The notes beneath the pieces are model-generated. The model saw only the letters and a list, made by a program, of their open reading frames with translations. It made no database searches and had not been told where the DNA came from. A stretch of DNA of 38,775 bases from Pseudomonadota bacterium (GTDB lineage: Bacteria > Pseudomonadota > Gammaproteobacteria > GCA-001735895), in NCBI GenBank assembly GCA_022566015.1, contig JADFJT010000016.1, positions 1 to 38,775 on the forward strand. The letters run 5' to 3'. Below, in pieces: positions 1 through 8,152 of the stretch (positions within the stretch are counted from its first letter, which is position 1; each line of letters opens with the position of its first letter). A program made the position numbers and the translations under genes.

Positions 1-2
1 AA

Positions 3-125
3 CTTATAAATCCAGTTAATCGCCCGGACTACGAACCCTTTCTTCCCGCGACTCAATTCGGACTTCCGGCTTCGCTCTATCGCCGGCTCGACAGACCGCT
101 ACTTCCTGTGGGCGAAGCCGGGTGA
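3..125 (+). CDS. Possible 3' end of an unrecognised gene (partial)
   Basis: An open frame runs in from the window edge and ends at TGA 123-125, giving 40 residues rich in Pro, Leu and Arg that end in PLLPVGEAG. It would be convergent with the acyltransferase gene at 157. I do not recognise the family. The composition looks protein-like rather than random, but the stretch is too short to be sure and it overlaps a 10-bp inverted repeat (66-75 with 112-121), so it may simply be intergenic. Confidence 0.25.
   Translation, partial: LINPVNRPDYEPFLPATQFGLPASLYRRLDRPLLPVGEAG
66..121. repeat. 10-bp perfect inverted repeat
   Basis: CCGGCTTCGC at 66-75 is repeated inverted at 112-121, with 36 bases between. 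On the plus strand a T-rich stretch (tattttt) follows about ten bases later, so it could form a long-looped terminator between convergent genes. The long loop and imperfect tail make this weak, and it overlaps a possible coding tail. Confidence 0.25.
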
Positions 126-156
126 AGAACTATTTTTCTAACCGCTGCTATCAAAT

Positions 157-1506
157 CTAATCATCCCATTGGGCGATTGAATTGGCGTAGTATCTAAGCA
201 AGTTCAGGGCATCAGGATTGGCTCGCATCAGATTATCGCGTGACTCGATAAATCCTCGCCCCAACAGCATAGTCAGAGCCACCGACAATATACCTTCGCT
301 GGCATTCGCGGCGAGCTTGATAGGAGCGCCTTTCGATAGCAATTGTTCGATACGGGTTAAAGCAAGGGTTTTAAGCTCAAGTGCACTCAGCCATTTCGAT
401 TGATGTTCCAGCACTAGTTGACTCATCAAGGCAACGGGTAATACGGGCACCACATTGGCTATTTCCTTCATTAACCGATGGCTTAGCTTACCCACCTGGT
501 CAAAGCGACTGGATTGGTCTAACTGACTAAATTCAATTTTTTCACGCTCGCTATATTGGCGCATCGATAATGGCCTGCCAAAATTGACACTCGCGTAGCC
601 AAATCTCAACCAGCGCTTTCTTCGGCTCATTAATAGCATTTTGAAGGCGAATTTGAGCGTTGTTTTGAGCACGAACCAGCGACTCCTTTTACTCGCTGCC
701 GGATCAAGTTTCCGTGTCAGGCTTACGTCTTCGACGACACGGTCATAATTGATACCGACCGGGACAAATACCACGTCGGGATCGATGTCCGAATGATAAT
801 CGCGCAGCATGTAGTCGAGAAACCCCTGTTTCGGCTCCCGTAGTTTACCGTCCCGAGTCAAACCCCCTTCGAGAAATACGGCCTGGCAGACCCCGGCGCG
901 CGTCGCTAAATGGATGTATCGTTCGAGCACTTTACGATATAGCGGGTTACCTGAATTTCGTCGTACGAAGAATGCACCCATCGATTTTAACAGGGATTGC
1001 AGGGGCCAAATTCTAGCCCACTCTCCGACCGCATACGACAGTGCTGTTTTTTCAGCCACCAGAAAGGACACGAGAATATAGTCCATATTGCTACGATGAT
1101 TCATTACGAATACGACGCTCGAACCGGCCGGAATCTTTTTTAACCCATCATCGTCGAAAAACCCTACACGTACTCGATAAAGCAGGCGAGCGATTGATTT
1201 GGAAAGCCAGTAACCAAAACGAAAATACAGGTAAGCATTGAATGACGGGATAATTTCGTTAGCGTAGCGCAACACCTTTGCCTGAACCATTTCCTTCGGT
1301 ATCTGGTGTTCCAGCGCATAATCCTTTATTGCGGCGACTACCTTGTCGTCGAAAAGCAGTTGATCGACCAATGCCTGCTTTCGGGTAAGCTGAAACGGGC
1401 GAATTTCTATTTGGAGTCTGGTATTAACTTCTTCTATAACCCGGTTAACCCGTCGACGCAGATACCAGCGTACACCTGGCCACAGGAATAGTTTCAGCGC
1501 CAGCAC
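157..1506 (-). CDS. PlsB-like glycerol-3-phosphate/1-acylglycerol-phosphate acyltransferase
   Basis: An inner-membrane acyltransferase of the PlsB/PlsC superfamily, expected to put an acyl chain on glycerol-3-phosphate or lysophosphatidate in phospholipid synthesis. Numbered from the GTG at 1506, motif I is H137-RSNM-D142, motif II is GAFFVRR at 177-183, motif III is FLEGG at 211-215, and motif IV is VPVGINYD further on. At 449 residues it is much shorter than E. coli PlsB (about 807), so it is a short PlsB-like paralogue and its acceptor is uncertain. The frame stays open upstream to a stop near 1573. The added residues spell a hydrophobic helix (TWLFLLLLLAAIVLAL), so the true start is probably the ATT codon at 1567-1569 or 1564-1566 behind a GCAGGTAG-type ribosome site. 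It lies downstream of the amidase gene on the same strand. Confidence 0.85.
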   Translation of the reverse strand: MLALKLFLWPGVRWYLRRRVNRVIEEVNTRLQIEIRPFQLTRKQALVDQLLFDDKVVAAIKDYALEHQIPKEMVQAKVLRYANEIIPSFNAYLYFRFGYWLSKSIARLLYRVRVGFFDDDGLKKIPAGSSVVFVMNHRSNMDYILVSFLVAEKTALSYAVGEWARIWPLQSLLKSMGAFFVRRNSGNPLYRKVLERYIHLATRAGVCQAVFLEGGLTRDGKLREPKQGFLDYMLRDYHSDIDPDVVFVPVGINYDRVVEDVSLTRKLDPAASKRSRWFVLKTTLKFAFKMLLMSRRKRWLRFGYASVNFGRPLSMRQYSEREKIEFSQLDQSSRFDQVGKLSHRLMKEIANVVPVLPVALMSQLVLEHQSKWLSALELKTLALTRIEQLLSKGAPIKLAANASEGILSVALTMLLGRGFIESRDNLMRANPDALNLLRYYANSIAQWDD

Positions 1507-1615
1507 TATCGCGGCCAGTAGAAGTAATAAAAAAAGCCAGGTCGGCAGGGTTATCGTATTTTCAATAATGGATCAGCTACCTGCGAGTGTCCAGGGTATC
1601 GATTAACGAAGGTCG

Positions 1616-2794
1616 TTATATGATTTGACGAGTCTTGACGTGCGCTTTTATTCCATCGAATATAGCGCTAGCAATTTTTTGCTGATGCCTGCTACTGCGA
1701 AGATTTATTTCTTCTTTAGGGTTGGATAAAAATGCTGTCTCGATCAAGATCGAAGGCATATCAGGCGCCTTTAATACTGCAAATTCTGCTTGCTGCACCG
1801 CCTTATTGTTTAGCCTGGAAATCTTGCCCATATGTTTCAATACATCAGATCCTAGTTCCAGACTATCCTGAATGGTAGCAGTCTGCGACAGATCGAGTAA
1901 CACGGAAGCGATCAATTCATCCTTGTCATCCAGGCTGATTCCACCGATCAAATCTGACGAGTTTTCCTTCTCGGCAAGCAGTCGCGCCGCTTCGGAACTG
2001 GCGCCATTGAGCGACAACGCGTAAACCGAAGCACCTCGAGCACTCGGGTTACGGAACGAGTCGGTGTGAAGCGACAGGAATAAATCGGCTCGATGCGCAC
2101 GGGCTTTCTTGACTCGATTACGCAATGCCATATATTGATCGCCTTCGCGTGTCAATACAGCTTTGAAGCCGGGCGTTTTATTTACCAGTACTTTTAATTT
2201 TTTTGCTAGCGCCAGCGTTATATCCTTTTCGCGTGTTCCCTTCCTGCCAATCGCACCCGGATCTCTGCCTCCGTGCCCCGGGTCGATAGCGATGATCATT
2301 TCTTTTTTCTGTTTGCGTCTTTCCTGTTGACTGGTGATGATTGGAGTAGGATCCAGATTGGTCACATGTAAGTCAATAACTAAACGGAACCCCGATTCAC
2401 CGTCTGGTTGCAAGATAAAACTACGCGGGCGTACTTTTGTTTTCAAATCGAGAACTACCCGTAGCTCACCTGAATCGCGTGCGGCTGAGCGAATTCCTTT
2501 CATTAAATTAGTGGTTTGATCGCTCACGTCGAGTGCTCTACTGGCACGCGTATTGCTCAGGTCGATCACGATTCGGTGCGGATCTGACAATACAAACAAG
2601 TTATGTTGAATATTTCGCGAAAGGTCAAATACTACGCGGGTATGATCTTCCGACGCCTGCGAAATTCGTATGCCTGTGAGGGCAGAATTACTGGCGGCTA
2701 TGCTGTTTTTGTGACCGGATAGAAACGCAAACGCGATGCTAAAACGAGTCGTTCGCTTCAGGAAAAGGCGCCTTGCTGTAGAAAATAGATACAT
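1616..2794 (-). CDS. amiC: N-acetylmuramoyl-L-alanine amidase (AMIN + Amidase_3)
   Basis: A periplasmic zinc amidase that cuts the bond between MurNAc and the stem peptide, releasing daughter-cell septal wall. An AMIN domain (about 40-145, septal targeting) is followed by an Amidase_3 domain (about 166-385). The zinc ligands and catalytic residues are visible: H174 in DPGHGG, E189 in GTREKD, H243 in SLHTD and E352 in LIETAF. The N terminus has ARRLFLK at 7-13, matching the twin-arginine consensus RRxFLK, and then a short hydrophobic stretch, so Tat export as for E. coli AmiA/AmiC is likely. There is no C-terminal LysM. The nnr-tsaE-amidase order is where AmiB usually sits, so the paralogue name is a judgement. 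A sigma70-like promoter lies just upstream at 2837-2865. Confidence 0.92.
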   Translation of the reverse strand: MYLFSTARRLFLKRTTRFSIAFAFLSGHKNSIAASNSALTGIRISQASEDHTRVVFDLSRNIQHNLFVLSDPHRIVIDLSNTRASRALDVSDQTTNLMKGIRSAARDSGELRVVLDLKTKVRPRSFILQPDGESGFRLVIDLHVTNLDPTPIITSQQERRKQKKEMIIAIDPGHGGRDPGAIGRKGTREKDITLALAKKLKVLVNKTPGFKAVLTREGDQYMALRNRVKKARAHRADLFLSLHTDSFRNPSARGASVYALSLNGASSEAARLLAEKENSSDLIGGISLDDKDELIASVLLDLSQTATIQDSLELGSDVLKHMGKISRLNNKAVQQAEFAVLKAPDMPSILIETAFLSNPKEEINLRSSRHQQKIASAIFDGIKAHVKTRQII

Positions 2795-2836
2795 AATACC
2801 TGTTACGAGATGCTTCCATCGAAAATCTGAGATTTA

Positions 2837-2865
2837 CTTATAATAAAACTGTATCAGAAAATCAA
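2837..2865 (-). promoter_or_regulatory. Putative sigma70 promoter of the amidase gene
   Basis: On the minus strand TTGATT (2865-2860) is followed after 17 bases by TATAAG (2842-2837), about 43 bases before the ATG of the amidase gene at 2794. It lies in an AT-rich 273-bp gap after tsaE, so the amidase may be transcribed separately from nnr-tsaE. Nothing else was recognised in this gap. Consensus match only. Confidence 0.45.
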
Positions 2866-3067
2866 CACTTTTCCTATATTTATTAAAGAGATAGTGAATC
2901 TTTCTCGAATTAAATTTAAGATCTTTCGAATAAATCATCGATGATTCTAAAAGAACGAGCAACGAGAATTGTCATTTGCGCTCGATTTACTAAATTAATG
3001 CTTAATCTGCTTCGATATTGTCACCACGTCCCGGTGCTGCCAGTAGGATTAATACATCACATTTTCT

Positions 3068-3514
3068 CTAAAAAATGACCGACTCGGTGATTCGATTACC
3101 CCATTCACATTTTGAGCTTAATTTCACCAGACGCCCCTCGGCATCGTAATCGATGAATATATCCAGCCCGACATCGCCGAGACAATCCTTTGCGCGATCG
3201 GGCCACTCGACAAAACACAATGTTTGCTCATTCATGTAATCGCGGTATCCCAGGTATTCGAGTTCTTCTGCATGCTCCAGTCGATACAAATCGAAATGGG
3301 CAACTGATAGTGAATCAAACGCATAATATTCAATCAGCGTATAGGTAGGGCTTCGCACGCCTTTGGTCACTCCCAAAAATTCCAGTGCGCCGCGCACCAA
3401 TGTGGTTTTACCCGTCCCCAGATTGCCGTGTAGCGCGATGACTCCACCCGAATGAGTGGCCGCCATGATGTTCGCACCCAGTTTTCGCATTTGTGCTTCG
3501 CCCCTGATCAGCAT
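3068..3514 (-). CDS. tsaE: tRNA N6-threonylcarbamoyladenosine ATPase TsaE
   Basis: The ATPase of the TsaBDE complex, which helps transfer the threonylcarbamoyl group to A37 of ANN-decoding tRNAs in the cytoplasm. Walker A is GNLGTGKTT at 30-38. The family signature SPTYTLIEYY follows at 55-64, then HFDLYRL at 73-79 and FVEWPDR at 101-107. At 148 residues it is of normal length. The ATG at 3514 overlaps the end of the nnr gene by 7 bases, indicating translational coupling. Its partner TsaB is also in this window at 34671-35360. Confidence 0.95.
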   Translation of the reverse strand: MLIRGEAQMRKLGANIMAATHSGGVIALHGNLGTGKTTLVRGALEFLGVTKGVRSPTYTLIEYYAFDSLSVAHFDLYRLEHAEELEYLGYRDYMNEQTLCFVEWPDRAKDCLGDVGLDIFIDYDAEGRLVKLSSKCEWGNRITESVIF

Positions 3515-4989
3515 ACCGGATCGGAATTACCGTTGTTTCGCAGTACCTTCAGTATCCGAGGAACAAGCTGCGATATGTCGCTTGCGATCAAGCCAGCTTC
3601 ATCCCTGTCGAGAGCATATTCCTCTGCACAAAGCGCATGGATTAACACCGAGCTTTGCGCCGCTTCGAATGGCGTCAGGTTCTGTCCCAGAAACGCTGCC
3701 ACTAGCCCGGCAAGGACATCACCCATACCGGCGACCGCCATGCCTGGGTTGCCCCGCACGTTAATTAACGGTATCGACCCTTTCTGCTGGACAAGCGTGC
3801 CCGAACCTTTCAACACACTGACCACTTCGAATTTATCGACCAACTGCTGGCTCGCCTGCATTCGATCGGCCTGCACCTCAGCTGTCGTTAACGACAGCAA
3901 ACTAGCCGCTTCCCCGGGATGCGGCGTGATAACCACCCGATCCGATTTGAGCGAGATTAAAAAATGGGAATCGAGCGCGCTCGCGTCGATTACCAATGGC
4001 TTTTTGACGGATAGCAACGCCTGCAGGCAGGATTTCGCGGCTTTACTTTGACCCAGCCCAGGACCGACTAGTATGACGCTCGCCTGGTCCAGTTTTCGCT
4101 CTATTTGATCCCAGCTCTCGACCATCAGTTCTGGCACCGCCGACAAATGTTGGAGACATTCGGGATGTACCAACACACTAACCAGCCCTGCACCTGCACG
4201 CAGTGCCGCCTGAGCCGCAAGCATTGCGGCACCACTCATACCCCGGTCGCCTCCGATAATCAACAGGTGTCCGAATTGATTTTTATGCGAATTTTGTTTG
4301 CGTTTCTCGGGCAATAATATATTGCCAGATTCGATCACGTTGAGGGTGGGTGGTTCACTGCTTTTAACTTGCGAAGAAACGCCAAGATCATCGAATAACA
4401 AATCGCCGCAATAATCCGGCCCATCGGCCAGATACTGACCCACTTTTTTTCCGATAAAGGTAACAGTCAAATCGGCCAGCACTGAACAGGGTTGTGCGAC
4501 TCCGGTATCGGCATTCAGGCCCGATGGAATATCGATTGCCACTTTTGGCACCGAACAGCCATTGATATGCTGGATTAATGATTGCGCCTCATCATCCAGT
4601 TGGCGGCTTAAACCGATCCCCAGTAAACCGTCCACGATTAAATCGCCGGTTATCGCCTGCTGATTCCAGAGATCAATCTCTCCCCCTGCCTGATGCCAGA
4701 GTTCGCGAAAGTGCCTGGCCGTCTCCGACTGACCAGTCAAATTTCCGGTGTGAATAAGCTGAACCTCGACACCCTGTTCGCGCGCGAGGAGCGCAACCAC
4801 ATAGGCATCGCCGCCGTTATTTCCTGACCCGGCAAATACAGTGATACTCGATAACGAAGGCCAGCGTTCACCGATTGCCTGCCAGACTCCCTGTCCGGCG
4901 CGATGCATAAGTTCGACTTCGGCCAACCCATCGTGTCGTACGGCAGCCTTGTCCAGGCGATAAACTGACTCTTTATCGTATAAGTACAT
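3508..4989 (-). CDS. nnr: Bifunctional NAD(P)HX epimerase/dehydratase
   Basis: A metabolite-repair enzyme. The N-terminal YjeF_N domain epimerises hydrated NAD(P)HX, and the C-terminal ribokinase-like domain dehydrates it at the expense of ADP/ATP. The N-terminal domain has GSGNNGGDAYVVALLAREQG and the C-terminal domain has GPGLGQS, ITPHPGE, VLKGSGT and NPGMAVAGMGDVLAG, the last being the nucleotide-binding anion-hole region. I chose the ATG at 4989 (MYLYDKESVYRLD), giving 493 residues, because the 24 residues of the longer GTG frame (from 5061) are not like the family. AAGAG lies about 12 bases upstream. It heads the nnr-tsaE pair and is divergent from ppc. Confidence 0.93.
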   Translation of the reverse strand: MYLYDKESVYRLDKAAVRHDGLAEVELMHRAGQGVWQAIGERWPSLSSITVFAGSGNNGGDAYVVALLAREQGVEVQLIHTGNLTGQSETARHFRELWHQAGGEIDLWNQQAITGDLIVDGLLGIGLSRQLDDEAQSLIQHINGCSVPKVAIDIPSGLNADTGVAQPCSVLADLTVTFIGKKVGQYLADGPDYCGDLLFDDLGVSSQVKSSEPPTLNVIESGNILLPEKRKQNSHKNQFGHLLIIGGDRGMSGAAMLAAQAALRAGAGLVSVLVHPECLQHLSAVPELMVESWDQIERKLDQASVILVGPGLGQSKAAKSCLQALLSVKKPLVIDASALDSHFLISLKSDRVVITPHPGEAASLLSLTTAEVQADRMQASQQLVDKFEVVSVLKGSGTLVQQKGSIPLINVRGNPGMAVAGMGDVLAGLVAAFLGQNLTPFEAAQSSVLIHALCAEEYALDRDEAGLIASDISQLVPRILKVLRNNGNSDPVC

Positions 4990-5176
4990 AAGCGCTTTGG
5001 CTCTTAAGGAAACGAATTGTAATTGTAGCCAAATAGTAACGCTCGCCAAGCCGCAACGCACGCAAAGGTTTATTCATGTTATTCAATGTCGCCAGCGTGA
5101 ATAGTCGTATCGGTTTCCCAATAATCGGTAAAAGAGGCTCTGATATACTTTGCCGGCTATTTATTTGAGAAGGCTG

Positions 5177-8002
5177 ATGAGCAAACAGGCGATAAGTTTC
5201 CATGCAAAATCGGACAAAGAACTGCGTTCACGGGTAAAACTACTGGGTAGGCTACTCGGCAAGGTTTTACTCAAACACGAAAAACCGGAAGTTTTTCACG
5301 CAGTCGAATCCTTGCGCACTGGATTTATTCAGTTGCGAAAACGCAATAGCGAACCCGCTCGGCAAGCTTTGATGACGCTGATTGATAAATTACAACCTTA
5401 TGTCGTCAATCAGGTCATTCGCGCTTTTACCATCTATTTTAATCTGGTCAACATCGCCGAAGAAGATTTCTTACACCGCCAACGACGTCGATCGGTGCAA
5501 AAACACGGGCACGCCATTTGGACAGGATCCTTCCACCACACCTTGCAGGAATTTCAGCAGCAGGAGGTAAGCCTCGAACAATTGCAGCAATTACTCGACA
5601 GCCTATCCTATACGCCGGTATTTACCGCACACCCGACCGAGGCCAAACGCCGCACTATCATGCAATTGCAGCGTAGGGTATTCACCATTATCGACCAGCT
5701 TACCGACCCTCGTCTGGGTCAGTTTGAACACGACGAACTGGTCGATGCCCTACAGTCCCAAATCGAGGTGCTATGGCTAACCAACGAGGTGCGCAGCAAT
5801 AAACCCAGTGTGATCGATGAAATAAAATTGGGGCTGCACTACTTTCAGCGCAGCCTGTTCGAAGCGGTCAAGATCGACTATCGGCACCTGGAGCGCGCCA
5901 TCATACTGACCTATGGTGAAGACGCAGTAGGAAATCCGGCGGCAAAGGTCCCGAGCTTTATTCACTTTGGCTCCTGGATAGGCGGCGATCGGGACGGTAA
6001 TCCATTCGTCACCGCCGAAATAACACGCATAGCCCTACGCATGCACTCGGAGGAAATACTGACCGAGCACGTGCGACTCATTTACCAGCTAACCCAGGTG
6101 CTTACCATGTCAACCAGATGGTGTAAGCCGAGCGAGGCTTTTATGCAAAAACTGCGGGCCGACGAGGCGATGGGTGTCGAGGCTTTCGACCAACGACGCG
6201 ACCAGTTCGAAGATGAGGTATACCGACGTAAGCTCTATCACATGCACACTAGACTCAGGAAAAACCTGGCGATCGTCAGAAACCAGCTGCGCGGGATGGA
6301 CACTCCGAATAGCCACCACGCTTACACCAACGAGAAGGAGTTTCTCGACGACCTTTATTCGATTCGTGACTCACTGATTAGCCACGGTGAGTATTCGACC
6401 GCTAATGGTGAATTAAAAGACGTGATTCGTATCGCCGAAACCTTTGGTTTCTATATGGTTTCGCTCGATATAAGACAGGATTCGGCCCGTCACACGCAAG
6501 CCGTTTCCGAAATCGTAAAAAACAGTGGCATGAAAGACTATTCAGCGATGGACGAGGCACAACGCCTGCAGTTTCTGGCTGACCAAATTGTTTCGGGCGA
6601 TCGCCTGGAAATTACCCCGACCCGGCTGTCTGACCAGACTCGTCAGACACTGGAAGTATTTCAGACTATATCCGATATGCGCCAGGGCATTAGCGATCGA
6701 TGTATCGGCAGTTATGTGATTTCGATGACCCATACCGCCAGCCACATCATGGAGGTCATGTATCTGGGCTACCTCTCGGGGCTGGTTGGACAGCGCGATG
6801 GTGAATACTTTTGCAACCTGGAAATCGCGCCCCTGTTTGAAACCATCGACGATCTCGGGCATATCGATACCGTCCTCGATATCCTGCTGCAAATCCCGGT
6901 TTACAAAAATCTACTGGCCAAAAGCGGTGGCGTACAGGAAGTAATGCTGGGTTATTCCGACTCATGCAAGGATGGCGGCATCATGTCAGCCGCCTGGGGT
7001 CTCTATCAGGCGCAAATAAAAGTCGTCCAGATTACCCAGAGTCATGCTGTGAAATGCCGAATATTCCACGGGCGAGGCGGCACGATTACCCGTGGTGGCG
7101 GGCCCACACACGCCGCGATTATGTCGCAACCTCCACAGACGGTGCTCGGCCAGATAAAATTCACCGAGCAGGGTGAAGTGCTGTCACACAAATACAGCAA
7201 CACCGAAACTGCTCACTACGAACTTGCAATGGGTATTACCGGATTGATGAAGGCCAGTATCGGAAGCGCACGAGACGCAAGAGCCAGTTACGATGATTAC
7301 CTGCCGATCATGCAGTCGCTTTCCGACCTGTCGGAGCAGTATTACCGGGAGCTAACAGACCACACCGAAGACTTTTTCAAATATTTTTACCAGGCTACCC
7401 CTGTAATTGAAATCGGGCTGATGAATATCGGTTCCCGGCCTTCGCACCGAAATAAAGGCGACCGCTCGAAATCTTCGATACGCGCGATACCCTGGGTGTT
7501 TGGCTGGAGCCAGTCGCGTCACATGATGCCCGCCTGGTATGGTGTCGGTTATGCGATTAGTCGGTGGCTGGAAAGAAATCCCGGATCGGTGAAAAATCTG
7601 CGCGATATGAATAAACACTGGCCGTTTTTTGCGGCGATGATCAGCAACCTGCAAATGTCGCTGTTCAAATCGGATATGCGTACCGCGCTTGAGTATAGCA
7701 AGCTATGCGAGGACAAAATTCTGGGTAAAACTATATTCGGCAAAATAGAAAAGGAGAATAAAACAACCATCGAGCAAGTACTGAAAATAGCCAATATTAA
7801 AAAATTGCTTTCAAACGATCCGGTACTAACCCTGTCCTTAACGAGACGCGACCCTTACCTGGACCCCCTCGGCTATCTGCAAATCAACCTGCTCAGAAAA
7901 TATCGTGACGAATCGGTGCCCGAAGACCAGCGATTCGAATGGCAAGGTGGCCTGCTTAGCTCCATTAACGCCATCGCAGCCGGTTTGCGCAATACCGGTT
8001 AA
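5177..8002 (+). CDS. ppc: Phosphoenolpyruvate carboxylase
   Basis: Carboxylates PEP with bicarbonate to oxaloacetate, refilling the TCA cycle. Conserved elements are FTAHPTEAKRRT with catalytic H152, GSWIGGDRDGNP, VMLGYSDSCKDGG, FHGRGGTITRGGGP with H631 and R633, the WVFGWSQSRHMMPAW segment, and the typical C terminus AAGLRNTG. The ATG at 5177 (MSKQAISFHAK) follows AGAAGG closely and is preferred to an upstream TTG. The 941 residues exceed the 883 of E. coli, with the excess near the N terminus and in the middle. A TATACT box at 5144-5149 may be its -10 element. The allosteric properties cannot be read from the sequence. Confidence 0.96.
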   Translation: MSKQAISFHAKSDKELRSRVKLLGRLLGKVLLKHEKPEVFHAVESLRTGFIQLRKRNSEPARQALMTLIDKLQPYVVNQVIRAFTIYFNLVNIAEEDFLHRQRRRSVQKHGHAIWTGSFHHTLQEFQQQEVSLEQLQQLLDSLSYTPVFTAHPTEAKRRTIMQLQRRVFTIIDQLTDPRLGQFEHDELVDALQSQIEVLWLTNEVRSNKPSVIDEIKLGLHYFQRSLFEAVKIDYRHLERAIILTYGEDAVGNPAAKVPSFIHFGSWIGGDRDGNPFVTAEITRIALRMHSEEILTEHVRLIYQLTQVLTMSTRWCKPSEAFMQKLRADEAMGVEAFDQRRDQFEDEVYRRKLYHMHTRLRKNLAIVRNQLRGMDTPNSHHAYTNEKEFLDDLYSIRDSLISHGEYSTANGELKDVIRIAETFGFYMVSLDIRQDSARHTQAVSEIVKNSGMKDYSAMDEAQRLQFLADQIVSGDRLEITPTRLSDQTRQTLEVFQTISDMRQGISDRCIGSYVISMTHTASHIMEVMYLGYLSGLVGQRDGEYFCNLEIAPLFETIDDLGHIDTVLDILLQIPVYKNLLAKSGGVQEVMLGYSDSCKDGGIMSAAWGLYQAQIKVVQITQSHAVKCRIFHGRGGTITRGGGPTHAAIMSQPPQTVLGQIKFTEQGEVLSHKYSNTETAHYELAMGITGLMKASIGSARDARASYDDYLPIMQSLSDLSEQYYRELTDHTEDFFKYFYQATPVIEIGLMNIGSRPSHRNKGDRSKSSIRAIPWVFGWSQSRHMMPAWYGVGYAISRWLERNPGSVKNLRDMNKHWPFFAAMISNLQMSLFKSDMRTALEYSKLCEDKILGKTIFGKIEKENKTTIEQVLKIANIKKLLSNDPVLTLSLTRRDPYLDPLGYLQINLLRKYRDESVPEDQRFEWQGGLLSSINAIAAGLRNTG

Positions 8003-8152
8003 AGCTTCTTTATACTTCAGGCAAAGTAAATTCCAATGTTTACAAATCCGCTGAAGTTTAAAAAATAGATTACACTATGAGCATGTGCGAAAACTTTACA
8101 AGATGCGAACTAGTCGGAAGAATATTTCGCTCGACAGGCAATAATAATTCAC

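Noticed and set aside
6542-6965. Long minus-strand open frames inside ppc
   Set aside because: They are shadows of the ppc coding strand; the plus-strand product is an intact PEP carboxylase.
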